Shown here one piece after another: positions 30,659 through 40,000 of a stretch of 64,000 nt of DNA (the stretch's first letter is position 1; each line of letters begins with the position of its first letter). The stretch comes from Mycobacterium sp. HUMS_12744610 (GTDB lineage: Bacteria; Actinomycetota; Actinomycetes; Mycobacteriales; Mycobacteriaceae): assembly GCF_041206865.1 (NCBI RefSeq), contig NZ_JBGEDP010000001.1, forward strand, positions 4,588,001 through 4,652,000, written 5' to 3'. The notes under the pieces were generated by a model. The model ran no database searches. It was not told the origin of the DNA and saw only the letters and a list, made by a program, of their open reading frames with translations. A program made the position numbers and the translations under genes.

Positions 30659-31444
30659 ATGAGCCCCCCGGAGGATCTGGCGCTGGCGCTGACGCTGGCC
30701 GACCGCGCCGACGCGCTGACCCGCACCCGGTTCGGTGCGCTGGACCTGCACGTCGACACCAAGCCGGACCTGACGCCGGTGACCGACGCCGATCGCGCCG
30801 TCGAGACCGACCTGCGTGAGCTGCTCGGGCGCGACCGGCCGGACGACAGCATCCTGGGCGAGGAGTTCGGCGGGACAACGACATTCCGCGGGCGGCAGTG
30901 GGTGATCGACCCGATCGACGGGACGAAGAACTTCGTCCGCGGGGTGCCGGTGTGGGCCAGCCTGATCGCGCTGCTCGTCGACGGCGTCCCGACGGTCGGT
31001 GTGGTGAGCGCGCCGTCGTTGCGGCGCCGGTGGTGGGCGGCCCGCGGCCACGGCGCGTTCGTCGGGTTCGACGGTGACCCACCCCGCCGGCTGTCGGTTT
31101 CGGCGGTGGCACAGCTGGATTCGGCCAGCCTGTCGTTCTCGAGCCTGTCGGGGTGGGCGCAGCGCGGCCTGCGCGACCGCTTCATCGAGTTGACCGACGC
31201 CGTATGGCGGGTGCGCGCCTACGGCGACTTCCTGTCCTACTGCCTCGTCGCCGAGGGCGCCGTCGACATCGCCGCCGAACCGGAGGTGTCGGTATGGGAC
31301 CTGGCCGCACTCGACATCCTGGTGCGCGAAGCGGGCGGGGCTTTCACCGGCCTGGACGGGGTGGCGGGCCCGCACCGCGGCAGCGCCGTGGCAACCAACG
31401 GCCTGTTGCACGAGCAGGTGCTGGGCAGGATTGTTGTGAATTAG
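30659..31444 (+). CDS. hisN: Histidinol-phosphatase of the inositol-monophosphatase family
   Basis: This 261-residue Mg-dependent phosphatase has [26 protein letters not shown] and the C-terminal [16 protein letters not shown], which together hold the metal-binding Glu and Asp residues. The Rv3137 position is described as HisN, which removes phosphate from histidinol-phosphate in histidine synthesis. Without a structure or assay, an inositol-phosphatase role cannot be excluded. Confidence 0.88.
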   Translation: MSPPEDLALALTLADRADALTRTRFGALDLHVDTKPDLTPVTDADRAVETDLRELLGRDRPDDSILGEEFGGTTTFRGRQWVIDPIDGTKNFVRGVPVWASLIALLVDGVPTVGVVSAPSLRRRWWAARGHGAFVGFDGDPPRRLSVSAVAQLDSASLSFSSLSGWAQRGLRDRFIELTDAVWRVRAYGDFLSYCLVAEGAVDIAAEPEVSVWDLAALDILVREAGGAFTGLDGVAGPHRGSAVATNGLLHEQVLGRIVVN

Positions 31445-31461
31445 ATAACAGGATGCAGGAT

Positions 31462-31485
31462 CTATCTTACTCCACAGTAAGATAG
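31462..31485 (+). promoter_or_regulatory. Perfect palindromic operator candidate upstream of fadE24
   Basis: CTATCTTAC and GTAAGATAG are 9-bp perfect inverted arms around TCCACA, 37 bases before the fadE24 start. Size and symmetry fit a TetR-family dimer. The low GC stands out in this genome. It may also act as a short hairpin. Confidence 0.6.
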
Positions 31486-31522
31486 GGGTATCCGCACTGC
31501 CCCAACGACAGAGGCTGCCGAC

Positions 31523-32923
31523 ATGACCGCAACTCGTTCCGGTTCACATTCCGATTCCTCCCGCCGACCCAGACGGGGCGGGGGCGTCACGGGCGTCGGG
31601 ATGCAACCGCACAAGCGGACCGCCATCGACATCGCCATCGCGCTGATCACCCCGCTCGTTGGCCAGGACTTCCTGGACAAGTACCGCCTGCGCGGCCCGC
31701 TCAACCGCGGTCTGGGCTACGGCACCAAGACGATCTTCTCGACCAGCGCCGCCGCGTCCCGCCAGTTCAAGCAGGTCCAGAATCTGCGCAGCGGACCGAC
31801 GCGGCTGAAGTCCAGCGGCAAGGACTATTTCGACCTGACGCCCGACGAGGACCAGAAGCTGATCGCCGAGACGGTCGAGGAATTCGCCGAGGAGATCCTG
31901 CGCCCGGCCGCGCGCGACGCCGACGAGGCCGCCGCCTACCCGCCCGACCTCATCGCCAAGGCCGCCGAGCTCGGCATCACCGCGGTCAACATCCCCGAGG
32001 ACTTCGACGGCATCGCCGCGCACCGCTCCAGCGTGACCAACGTGCTGGTGGCCGAGGCACTCGCTTACGGCGACATGGGCCTGGCGCTGCCGATCCTTGC
32101 CCCGGGCGGGGTGGCCGCCGCGCTGACCCACTGGGGCAGCGCGGACCAGCAGGCCACCTACCTGCCGGAGTTCGCGGGCGAGAACGTGCCGCAGGCTTGC
32201 GTGGCCATCGCCGAACCGCGCCCGCTGTTCGACCCCACCCGGTTACGGACGACGGCGGTGCGCACCCCGGGCGGCTACCGGCTCGACGGCGTGAAGTCAC
32301 TGGTTCCCGCCGCGGCCGACGCCGAGCTGTTCATCGTCGGTGCGCAGCTGAACGGCAAGCCCGCCCTGTTCATCGTCGAGTCGTCCGCCGCGGGCGTGAC
32401 CGTCAAAGCGGACCCGAGCATGGGAATCCGGGCCGCGGCGCTGGGCCAGGTCGAGCTGTCCGGGGTGTCGGTGTCGTGCAGCGCCCGGCTGGGCGAGGAC
32501 GAAGCCTGCGACGACGACTACTCCGAAGCGCTGGCGCTGTCCCGGCTGGGCTGGGCGGCGCTGGCCGTCGGCACCTCGCACGCGGTGCTGGACTACGTCG
32601 TGCCCTACGTCAAGGAACGCCACGCCTTCGGTGAGCCGGTCGCCCACCGCCAGGCCGTTGCGTTCATGTGCGCCAATATCGCCATCGAACTCGACGGCCT
32701 GCGGCTGATCACCTGGCGCGGTGCCGCGCGGGCCGAACAGGGCCTGACGTTCACCCGCGAAGCGGCGCTGGCCAAGCGGCTCGGCGCCGACAAGGGCATG
32801 CAGATCGGCCTGGACGGCGTGCAGCTGCTCGGCGGCCACGGCTACACCAAAGAGCACCCGGTCGAGCGGTGGTACCGCGATCTGCGGGCCATCGGCGTCG
32901 CCGAGGGCGTCGTCGTCATCTGA
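31523..32923 (+). CDS. fadE24: Acyl-CoA dehydrogenase FadE24
   Basis: The 466-residue flavoenzyme has an N-terminal extension of about 80 residues, an all-alpha domain from about 105 (FDLTPDEDQKLIAETVEEFA), a middle domain around VAIAEPRPLFDP, and a C-terminal domain ending LLGGHGYTKEHPVERWYRDL. The region where most acyl-CoA dehydrogenases have their catalytic Glu reads RDLRAIGVAEGVVVI, and the chain ends there. Together with FadE23 it is expected to form a two-gene fatty-acid or sterol oxidation step. M. tuberculosis has pflA just before it; that gene is absent here. Confidence 0.92.
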   Translation: MTATRSGSHSDSSRRPRRGGGVTGVGMQPHKRTAIDIAIALITPLVGQDFLDKYRLRGPLNRGLGYGTKTIFSTSAAASRQFKQVQNLRSGPTRLKSSGKDYFDLTPDEDQKLIAETVEEFAEEILRPAARDADEAAAYPPDLIAKAAELGITAVNIPEDFDGIAAHRSSVTNVLVAEALAYGDMGLALPILAPGGVAAALTHWGSADQQATYLPEFAGENVPQACVAIAEPRPLFDPTRLRTTAVRTPGGYRLDGVKSLVPAAADAELFIVGAQLNGKPALFIVESSAAGVTVKADPSMGIRAAALGQVELSGVSVSCSARLGEDEACDDDYSEALALSRLGWAALAVGTSHAVLDYVVPYVKERHAFGEPVAHRQAVAFMCANIAIELDGLRLITWRGAARAEQGLTFTREAALAKRLGADKGMQIGLDGVQLLGGHGYTKEHPVERWYRDLRAIGVAEGVVVI

Positions 32924-32970
32924 GCCTTTTCCCAATCGGATCCCGTTCAACCCGAGCCGAAAGTTCAATC

Positions 32971-34176
32971 ATGGCAATCAATCTGGAACTTCCTCGCAAA
33001 CTGCAAGCGGTGATGGACACGACCCATCAGGGGGCCGCCGAGTTGATGCGGCCGATCGCGCGCAAATACGACCTGAACGAGCACGCCTACCCCGTCGAGC
33101 TGGACACGCTCTTCAGCCTGTTCGAGGGCGCGTCCTCGGCGATGGCCTTCGCCGGCGCGGACGCGCTGCGCGACGAGGAGGAACGGCGCGACACCAACCA
33201 CAACGGTGCCAACATGGCCGCGCTGCTTCAGACCCTGGAGGCCAGCTGGGGCGATCTGGCGATGATGCTCTCGGTCCCCTATCAGGGGCTGGGCAACGCG
33301 GCAATCTCCGCGGTCGCCACCGACGAGCAGCTGGAACGCCTGGGCAAGGTGTGGGCGGCGATGGCGATCACCGAACCGGGCTTCGGATCGGACTCGGCGG
33401 CGGTGTCCACCACGGCCAAGCTGGACGGCGACGAGTACATCATCAACGGCGAGAAGATCTACGTCACCGCGGGTTCTCGCGCCACCCACATCGTGGTGTG
33501 GGCCACCTTGGACAAGTCGAAGGGCCGCGCGGCCATCAAGTCGTTCATCGTCCCGCGCGAGCATCCCGGCGTCACGGTCGAGCGGCTGGAACGCAAGCTC
33601 GGCATCAAGGGCTCCGACACCGCGGCCATCCGGTTCGAAAACGTGCGCATCCCGAAGGAAAACCTGCTGGGCAGCCCGGAAATCGAAGTGGGCAAAGGCT
33701 TTTCCGGGGTGATGGAAACCTTCGACAATACCCGGCCGATCGTCGCGGCCATGGCCGTCGGGGTGGGCCGTGCCGCGCTCGAGGAGATCCGCAAGATCCT
33801 CACCGAAGCCGGCGTGGAGATCTCCTACGACAGGCCCTCGCACGTGCAGAGCGCCGCGGCGGCCGAGTTCCTGCGGATGGAGGCCGACTGGGAGGCCGCC
33901 TACCTGCTGTCGCTGCGCGCGGCGTGGCAGGCCGACAACAAGATCCCCAACTCCAAAGAGGCGTCGATGAGCAAGGCCAAGGCCGGCCGCATGGCCAGCG
34001 ACGTCACGCTCAAGACCGTCGAACTGGCCGGGACCACGGGTTATTCCGAGCACACGCTGCTGGAGAAGTGGGCACGCGACTCAAAGATCCTCGACATCTT
34101 CGAGGGCACCCAGCAGATCCAGCAGTTGGTCGTCGCGCGCCGCCTGCTGGGCTTGTCGTCGGCCGAGCTCAAGTAG
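32971..34176 (+). CDS. fadE23: Acyl-CoA dehydrogenase FadE23
   Basis: The 401-residue enzyme has FAD/substrate motifs AMAITEPGFGSDSAAVSTTA, KIYVTAGSRATHIVVW and C-terminal KILDIFEGTQQIQQLVVARR, where the Glu of FEGT is the usual catalytic base position. It lies 47 bases after FadE24. Paired mycobacterial FadE proteins often form heterotetramers in sterol side-chain oxidation, which may apply to FadE23/FadE24. ATG 32971 gives the family N-terminus MAINLELPRKL. Confidence 0.93.
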   Translation: MAINLELPRKLQAVMDTTHQGAAELMRPIARKYDLNEHAYPVELDTLFSLFEGASSAMAFAGADALRDEEERRDTNHNGANMAALLQTLEASWGDLAMMLSVPYQGLGNAAISAVATDEQLERLGKVWAAMAITEPGFGSDSAAVSTTAKLDGDEYIINGEKIYVTAGSRATHIVVWATLDKSKGRAAIKSFIVPREHPGVTVERLERKLGIKGSDTAAIRFENVRIPKENLLGSPEIEVGKGFSGVMETFDNTRPIVAAMAVGVGRAALEEIRKILTEAGVEISYDRPSHVQSAAAAEFLRMEADWEAAYLLSLRAAWQADNKIPNSKEASMSKAKAGRMASDVTLKTVELAGTTGYSEHTLLEKWARDSKILDIFEGTQQIQQLVVARRLLGLSSAELK

Positions 34177-34206
34177 CGAGCGCGGTCAGCCGCGCCGAGC
34201 GGGTGG

Positions 34207-34395
34207 CCAGTTCCGTACGAGGGCGTGGCGATCGGCACCGCCGGCTTCACCGCGGCCATGAGCGGGTGGGCGCTGATCGACTGGGGCGTCGCGGCGGATG
34301 CGAGACCGGTCGTCGTCACCGGCACCTCCGGCGGCTTCGGTGCGCTCCGGCCGCGCGGTGGTCCGGGTCGCCGGCGGATTCTGAGGCGCAAGTAG
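34207..34395 (+). pseudogene. YhdH-like medium-chain reductase remnant
   Basis: An open frame without a start encodes YEGVAIGTAGFTAAMSGWAL, then PVVVTGTSGGFGALRP, and a stop at 34395. The pattern IGTAGFTA plus PVVVTGxSGGxG is typical of YhdH/acryloyl-CoA reductase-type enzymes at the start of the nucleotide fold. Everything before and after is missing. It lies between fadE23 and fadB4. Confidence 0.6.
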
Positions 34396-34423
34396 GCTGA
34401 TCGGCACCGACGATGGAGGTGGC

Positions 34424-35398
34424 ATGCGCGCTGCACAAGTGACTCGGCTGGACGGTCCGGACGCGATCGAGGTGACCGAAGCCGAGGAACCCCGAGGCGA
34501 CGGCGTGGTCGTCGACGTGCACGCCGCCGGGGTCGCGTTTCCCGACGCGCTGCTCAGCCGGGGCCTCTACCAGTACCGGCCGGATCCGCCATTCGTGCTG
34601 GGCGCCGAGATCGCCGGGGTGGTGCGGTCGGCGCCCGAGGGCGCCCATGTGCACGCCGGTGACCGGGTGGTCGGGCTGACGATGCTGTCCGGCGGCATGG
34701 CCGAGGTCGCGGTGCTCTCGCCGGACCGGGTCTTCAGGTTGCCCGACAACGTCAGCTTCGAGGCGGGCGCCGGCCTGCTGTTCAACGACCTGACGGTGTA
34801 CTTCGCGTTGACGGTCCGCGGCCGGCTGGCCCACGGCGAGACGGTGCTGGTGCACGGCGCGGCCGGGGGTATCGGGACCTCGGCGCTGCGGCTGGCGCCG
34901 GTGCTCGGGGCGGGGCGCACCATCGCGGTGGTCAGCACGCCGGAGAAGTCGGAGATCGCCACGACGGCGGGCGCGACCGACGTGGTGCTGGCCGAGGGAT
35001 TCAAGGACGCGGTCAAGGAGTTGACCGACGGGCGCGGGGTCGACGTGGTCGTCGACCCGGTCGGCGGCGACAGGTTCACCGACTCGTTGCGCTCGCTCGC
35101 GCCCGGGGGCCGCCTGCTGGTCGTCGGGTTCACCGGCGGGGAGATCCCCACCGTGAAGGTGAACAGGTTGCTGCTCAACAACATCGACGTGGTCGGTGTC
35201 GGCTGGGGCGCCTGGACCGGCACCCACCCCAACGCGCTGGCCGAGCAGTGGGCCGGCCTCGAGGAACTGCTCAGCTCCGGCCGGCTGACGCCGCCGGAAC
35301 CGGTGGTCTATCCGCTCGACGAGGCCGCCGCCGCGGTGGCGTCGCTGGAGAACCGCACCGCCAAAGGGAAGGTCGTACTCCGGGTTCGCGATCGATGA
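34424..35398 (+). CDS. fadB4: NADPH:quinone-reductase-type oxidoreductase FadB4
   Basis: This 324-residue zinc-free medium-chain reductase has a GroES-like part (FPDALLSRGLYQYRPDPPFV, LGAEIAGVV), the nucleotide fold VLVHGAAGGIGTSALRLAPV and the substrate side DVVVDPVGGDRF. The name follows synteny with Rv3141. The biochemical role is probably reduction of an enoyl or quinone substrate. Confidence 0.9.
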   Translation: MRAAQVTRLDGPDAIEVTEAEEPRGDGVVVDVHAAGVAFPDALLSRGLYQYRPDPPFVLGAEIAGVVRSAPEGAHVHAGDRVVGLTMLSGGMAEVAVLSPDRVFRLPDNVSFEAGAGLLFNDLTVYFALTVRGRLAHGETVLVHGAAGGIGTSALRLAPVLGAGRTIAVVSTPEKSEIATTAGATDVVLAEGFKDAVKELTDGRGVDVVVDPVGGDRFTDSLRSLAPGGRLLVVGFTGGEIPTVKVNRLLLNNIDVVGVGWGAWTGTHPNALAEQWAGLEELLSSGRLTPPEPVVYPLDEAAAAVASLENRTAKGKVVLRVRDR

Positions 35399-35516
35399 CG
35401 GGGCGCTGACCACCGCGCGGTCGCATCTGACCCACCGGCCTCCGGCGCGTCTCCGCCCGGCGGCGACTGCCGTGGCTCGCGCGGCTCGCAGGAGCCCTTG
35501 TGCGCGACAGAAAAGA

Positions 35517-35538
35517 AAACTAATGTCACTTTTAGTTT
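35517..35538 (+). promoter_or_regulatory. Inverted repeat before the catabolic operon
   Basis: AAACTAA and TTAGTTT are 7-bp perfect arms with an 8-base centre (TGTCACTT), 30 bases before the first gene. It lies in an AT-rich patch within GC-rich DNA. The TetR gene inside the operon is the natural candidate to bind it. Confidence 0.55.
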
Positions 35539-35568
35539 CGCGCCCTGTCCACACCCCGGAGTCGCCTC

Positions 35569-36672
35569 ATGGAATCCTTCGTTCATCTGCGCAAAGGCAG
35601 GACGCCGCGGCGGTTGCACGCCGACCTCGACGGGCTGAAAGACGACGAGCTGGGCCGCGGAGGGTTCACCGGCCGGACCGCCAATCTCTACCGCCGCCAC
35701 GACCCCACCGCCTACCGGGCGACCAGCCCGCTGCGGCCCGTCGACGTGGTATCCGACGCGCTGAAACCCGGCGATGCCACCGATGCGCGCGGCGGTCCGC
35801 TGCTCATGTTCGACAACGACGACTGCCGAATATCGTTGAGCCGCCGCCACGAACCGATGCCGTTCTACACCCGCCACGTCGACGGGGACCTGCTGTGCTT
35901 CGTGCACCGCGGCTCCGGCCTGGTCGAGACCGAGTTCGGGCCGCTGAGCTACCGGGAGGGCGACTGGGTCTACCTGCCGAAGGCGTGCACCTGGCGCCAG
36001 GTGCCCGATTGCGAGACGACGCTGCTGATGGTCGAGACCACCGACGAGCTGCGTGTCCCTCCCCCGGGCGCCCTGGGCAGGCACTTCCCTTTCGACCCCT
36101 CCCAGGCCACCATCCCCGAACCCGCACCCGTCGAGGACGACGGCCGCGACGAATACGAGGTCCGCCTCGTCCACCGGCCGGTCGCCGGTGTCGGCACGAC
36201 AACTCTTTATTACCAACATAATCCGCTCGACGTCGAGGGCTGGCGCGGCGACAATTTCGCGTTCACGTTCAACATCGCCGACTACAACGTCGTCACCTCC
36301 GACAGCGTTCACCTGCCGCCGACCGTGCACCTGTTCATGCAGGCCGCCGGCGTGTACGTGATGAACTTCCTGCCCAAGCCCGCCGAGGGCGTCCCCGGCA
36401 CCGAGCGCACCCCGTGGTATCACCGCAACGTCGACTACGACGAGATCGCCTTCTTCCACGGCGGCTCGCTCTACGGCATCCCGATGCCCCCCGGCCTGAT
36501 CACCCACGCACCGCAGGGAATTCACCACGGCGCACCGGAAAAGGCGCGGGAGCGGGCGCGCCGCAAGTTCGACGAGTATTCCCGGGTGGACTGGCAGGTG
36601 ATCGCCGTGGACACCCGCCGCCGGCTGACCCCGTCGGCCGAGGTGCTGGCCCACGACCTGGGGCAGCACTGA
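35569..36672 (+). CDS. Homogentisate 1,2-dioxygenase-like cupin
   Basis: This 367-residue double cupin has the family's iron-site pattern. YHRNVDYDEIAFFHGG holds a His and Glu, and PQGIHHGAPEKARE holds the later His, at the spacing of H335/E341/H371 in the human enzyme. It is shorter than the typical 430-440-residue enzyme. The N-terminus VHLRKGRTPRRLHADL matches actinobacterial relatives. It should open an aromatic 1,2-diol or gentisate-like ring using Fe(II) and O2. The substrate is unproven. It is the first gene of an eight-gene run. Confidence 0.8.
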   Translation: MESFVHLRKGRTPRRLHADLDGLKDDELGRGGFTGRTANLYRRHDPTAYRATSPLRPVDVVSDALKPGDATDARGGPLLMFDNDDCRISLSRRHEPMPFYTRHVDGDLLCFVHRGSGLVETEFGPLSYREGDWVYLPKACTWRQVPDCETTLLMVETTDELRVPPPGALGRHFPFDPSQATIPEPAPVEDDGRDEYEVRLVHRPVAGVGTTTLYYQHNPLDVEGWRGDNFAFTFNIADYNVVTSDSVHLPPTVHLFMQAAGVYVMNFLPKPAEGVPGTERTPWYHRNVDYDEIAFFHGGSLYGIPMPPGLITHAPQGIHHGAPEKARERARRKFDEYSRVDWQVIAVDTRRRLTPSAEVLAHDLGQH

Positions 36673-36674
36673 CG

Positions 36675-37853
36675 ATGACGACCCGCCACGACTACGACCG
36701 CATCCCCTATCTTGTTGCTTTCCAGAACAATTCCAGCGTCCGCGACGTCTACGGCGGACTCGCCGAGATCACCGTGCTGGAGAGCTATCTGCTCAAGCCG
36801 AAGGACAGGCCCTCGGATACCGTGCTGGTGTTCATGCACCCGATCGGCGGCGGCGCATACCTGCCGATGATCAACGCACTGGCCCGGGCCGGGCATCACG
36901 TCATCTACTGCAACAGCCGGTTTCGCGGCACGGATTCGGGCCTGCTGATGGAGAAGGTGGTCGAGGACCTCGGCGAGTGCATCAAGGACGCCAAGAACCG
37001 GCTGGGGTACACCAAGGTGGTGCTGGCCGGGTGGAGCGGGGGCGGTTCGCTGTCGCTGTTCTACCAGCAGCAGGCCCAGCACGCGACCATCACCTCGAGC
37101 CCGTCGGGCGACGGTCCCGACCTGACGGCCCTGGACCTGCCTGCCGCCGACGGCATCATGCTGCTGGCCGCGCACATCAGCCGCCACGGCACGCTCACCG
37201 AATGGCTGGACGCCTCCATCCTCGACGAATCCGACCCCTCCAAGCGCGATCCCGAGCTGGACCTGTATGACCCCGACAACCCCAACCAGCCGCCCTACAG
37301 CCCGGAGTTCCTGGACCGCTACCGGCAGGCCCAGATTCAGCGCAACCGGCGCATCACCGCGTGGGTCAAAGAAAAGTTGGCCAAGCTCGCCGCTGACGGG
37401 CGCCCCGACGACGAGTTCTGCTTCGTCGTGCACGGCACCATGGCCGATCCGCGCTGGCTGGACCCGACGGTCGACCCCAACGAACGCGCCCCGGGAACCT
37501 GCTACCTGGGCGACCCCCGGGTGGTGAACATGAGCCCGGTCGGGCTGGCCCGCTTCTCCACGCTGCGCGGCTGGCTGTCGCAGTGGAGTTACGACGACGC
37601 CCGCGGCGACGGCGTGACGTGCGGGCGCGACATCGCCGTCCCCGCGCTGGTGATCGGTAATCTGGCCGACGACGCCTGCACACCCAGCCACACCTGGCGG
37701 CTATTCGACGTGATCGGACACCATGACAAGGAGATGCACGAAATTCCTGGAGCCACACATTATTACGCGGGACCCGAGCAGCGCGACAAGCTGCGCGCGG
37801 CCGTCGACATCGTGACGGACTGGCTGGTCCGCCACGACTTCGCGGGGCGCTGA
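36675..37853 (+). CDS. Alpha/beta-hydrolase
   Basis: The 392-residue protein has a nucleophile elbow VVLAGWSGGGSLSLFYQ, an oxyanion-side HPIGGGAY, and a C-terminal His in EIPGATHYYAGPEQ, making a plausible Ser-Asp-His triad. It starts two bases after the dioxygenase stop. It may hydrolyse a ring-cleavage product or a thioester; the substrate cannot be told. A lid region (LDLYDPDNPNQPPYSPEFLD) is inserted between the core parts. Confidence 0.8.
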   Translation: MTTRHDYDRIPYLVAFQNNSSVRDVYGGLAEITVLESYLLKPKDRPSDTVLVFMHPIGGGAYLPMINALARAGHHVIYCNSRFRGTDSGLLMEKVVEDLGECIKDAKNRLGYTKVVLAGWSGGGSLSLFYQQQAQHATITSSPSGDGPDLTALDLPAADGIMLLAAHISRHGTLTEWLDASILDESDPSKRDPELDLYDPDNPNQPPYSPEFLDRYRQAQIQRNRRITAWVKEKLAKLAADGRPDDEFCFVVHGTMADPRWLDPTVDPNERAPGTCYLGDPRVVNMSPVGLARFSTLRGWLSQWSYDDARGDGVTCGRDIAVPALVIGNLADDACTPSHTWRLFDVIGHHDKEMHEIPGATHYYAGPEQRDKLRAAVDIVTDWLVRHDFAGR

Positions 37854-39055
37854 TGACGGCTGGACCGCTCGACGGCATCCGGGTGCTCGAGCTGGGCACC
37901 CTGATCGCCGGGCCGTTCGCCGGGCGCTTGCTCGGGGACATGGGCGCCGACGTCATCAAGGTCGAACCGCCCGGCGCCCCGGACCCGTTGCGGACCTGGG
38001 GCCAGGCCGAGGTCGACGGGCAGCACGTCTTCTGGACGGTGCACGCGCGCAACAAGCGGGCCGTCACGCTGGACCTGCGCCGGCCGCGCGGCAGGGAGCT
38101 GTTCCTCGACCTCGTGGAGAAGTCCGACATCGTGGTGGAGAACTTCAGGCCGGGCACCCTGGAGAAGTGGGAGCTGGGCTACGACGCGCTCAGCGCGCGC
38201 AACCCGGGCGTCATCCTGGTCCGGGTGTCCGGCTACGGGCAGACCGGCCCCGAGGCGCACAAGGCCGGTTACGCCTCGGTGGCCGAGGCCGCCAGCGGGC
38301 TGCGGCACCTCAACGGCTTTCCCGGCGGGCCGCCGCCCCGGCTGGCGATCTCGCTGGGCGACAGCCTGGCCGGCATGTTCGCGGCGCAGGGCGCGCTGGC
38401 CGCGCTGTACCGCCGCAGCGTCACGGGGCGAGGCCAGGTGGTCGACGTCGCCCTAACCGAATCTTGTTTGGCCGTGCAGGAATCCACCATTCCCGATTAC
38501 GACGTCGGTGGTGTGGTGCGCGGACCGTCGGGCACCCGGCTCGAGGGCATCGCACCGTCGAACATCTACCGCGGCGCCGACGGCTCGTGGGTGGTGATCG
38601 CCGCCAACCAGGACACCGTGTTCGGCCGGCTGTGCAAAGCGATGGGCCGCCCGGAGCTGGCAGGAGACGACCGGTTCGCCACGCACGCGGCCCGCGGTCG
38701 CAACCAGGACGAGCTCGACGCGATCATCGGCGACTGGGCCGCACGACGCGACCCAGCAGACATCATCGAAACCCTCAGCGCCGCAGGCGTGATCGCTGGG
38801 CCGATCAACACGGTGGCGGAGGTGGTGCGCGACCCGCAGCTGCGCGCCCGCGGCATGCTGGTCGAGCACTACGACGAGCGGCTGCAGCGCGACGTGCTGG
38901 GGCCGGGCGTCGTGCCGGTGCTCTCCGAGTCGCCCGGCGGCGTCCGCAACGCGGGCCCCGCGCGTCCGGGGCAGCACAACGACGACGTCTACACCGGGCT
39001 GCTGGGCAGGACTGCCGCGGAGCTCGACGAATTGAGGGCGGAGGGGGTGCTATGA
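37853..39055 (+). CDS. Class III CoA-transferase (CaiB/BaiF family)
   Basis: The 400-residue protein opens LDGIRVLELGTLIAGPFAGR and continues LGDMGADVIKVEPPGAPDPL, then VVENFRPGTLEKWELGYDAL and VRVSGYGQTGPEAHKAGYAS, all classical for the family. The conserved Asp lies in RGQVVDVALTE. Start and stop overlap the previous gene by one base. It should activate a carboxylic acid as its CoA ester, which the dehydrogenase and kinase downstream need. Confidence 0.92.
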   Translation: MTAGPLDGIRVLELGTLIAGPFAGRLLGDMGADVIKVEPPGAPDPLRTWGQAEVDGQHVFWTVHARNKRAVTLDLRRPRGRELFLDLVEKSDIVVENFRPGTLEKWELGYDALSARNPGVILVRVSGYGQTGPEAHKAGYASVAEAASGLRHLNGFPGGPPPRLAISLGDSLAGMFAAQGALAALYRRSVTGRGQVVDVALTESCLAVQESTIPDYDVGGVVRGPSGTRLEGIAPSNIYRGADGSWVVIAANQDTVFGRLCKAMGRPELAGDDRFATHAARGRNQDELDAIIGDWAARRDPADIIETLSAAGVIAGPINTVAEVVRDPQLRARGMLVEHYDERLQRDVLGPGVVPVLSESPGGVRNAGPARPGQHNDDVYTGLLGRTAAELDELRAEGVL

Positions 39056-39097
39056 CCGCACCGGCGACGATGCAGAGCGCAGCGATGAGGAGGAGCG

Positions 39098-40000
39098 GTG
39101 CCATTGACTGAGCACGTCGCCATCCGCGAGGTCGCGCTGCGCGACGGCCTGCAGATCGAGAAGCCGATCCCGTTGCCGGCCAAGCTGGAACTGCTGGCTG
39201 CGGTGGCCGCCACCGGGGTTCGCGAGGTGGAGGCGACGGCGTTCGTCTCCCCGTCGAAGGTGCCGTCGATGGCCGACGCCGCCGAACTGGCCGCACACCT
39301 GCGCGACTACCCCGACATCGAGTTCTCGGCGCTGGTGGCCAGCCCCAACGGCGCCAGGCGGGCCGTCGCGGCCGGACTGGGTTCGATCGAATACGTGGTG
39401 GCGGCCAGCGACGCGTTCAGCCGAGCCAACGTCGGGCGGTCGACCGCCGAGGCCACCGGGCAGATCGGCGAGATCGTCGCCATCGCCCACGACGGCGGCA
39501 TCAGCGTGGAGGTCATCGTGGCCACCACGTGGGACTGCCCGTTCGAAGGCCCCACCCCGCCACAGCGGGTCCTCGACATCGCCGCGGCCGCCGGCGAGCA
39601 GGGGGCCGACCGGTTCTGCATCGCAGACACGATCGGCACCACCACCCCGGGGCGGGTGAGTTCGCTGATCGCACAACTGCGTCCGGTGCTCGGCGACCTG
39701 CCGCTGGGCGGGCACTTCCACAACACCCGCGGCGCCGGGCTGGCCAGCGCCTACGCGGCGGTCAGGTCCGGGGTGACCCGCCTGGACGCCTCGGTCGGCG
39801 GGCTGGGCGGCTGCCCGTTCGCGCCGGGCGCGACCGGCAACATCGCCACCGAGGACCTGGTGTACCTGCTGACCGACAGCGGGATCACCGTCGACGTGGA
39901 CCTGCGGGCCGCGATCGCCGCCGCCGGCGTCGCGAAATCGGTTGTCGGCCACGACCTGCCGGGCGCCCTGCTGCGCGCCGGCGACCGGATCCGGGCCTGA
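39098..40000 (+). CDS. HMG-CoA lyase-like enzyme
   Basis: This 300-residue TIM-barrel lyase has IREVALRDGLQIEKPIPL, metal-binding HFHNTRGAGLASAY and the catalytic-Cys loop GGLGGCPFAPGATGN. Family members split 3-hydroxy-3-methylglutaryl-CoA or related 3-hydroxyacyl-CoA. GTG 39098 has a strong AGGAGG-type site upstream. In this operon it could act on the 3-hydroxyacyl-CoA produced by the three-gene module downstream, or on a methylglutaconyl-type intermediate. Confidence 0.88.
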   Translation: MPLTEHVAIREVALRDGLQIEKPIPLPAKLELLAAVAATGVREVEATAFVSPSKVPSMADAAELAAHLRDYPDIEFSALVASPNGARRAVAAGLGSIEYVVAASDAFSRANVGRSTAEATGQIGEIVAIAHDGGISVEVIVATTWDCPFEGPTPPQRVLDIAAAAGEQGADRFCIADTIGTTTPGRVSSLIAQLRPVLGDLPLGGHFHNTRGAGLASAYAAVRSGVTRLDASVGGLGGCPFAPGATGNIATEDLVYLLTDSGITVDVDLRAAIAAAGVAKSVVGHDLPGALLRAGDRIRA

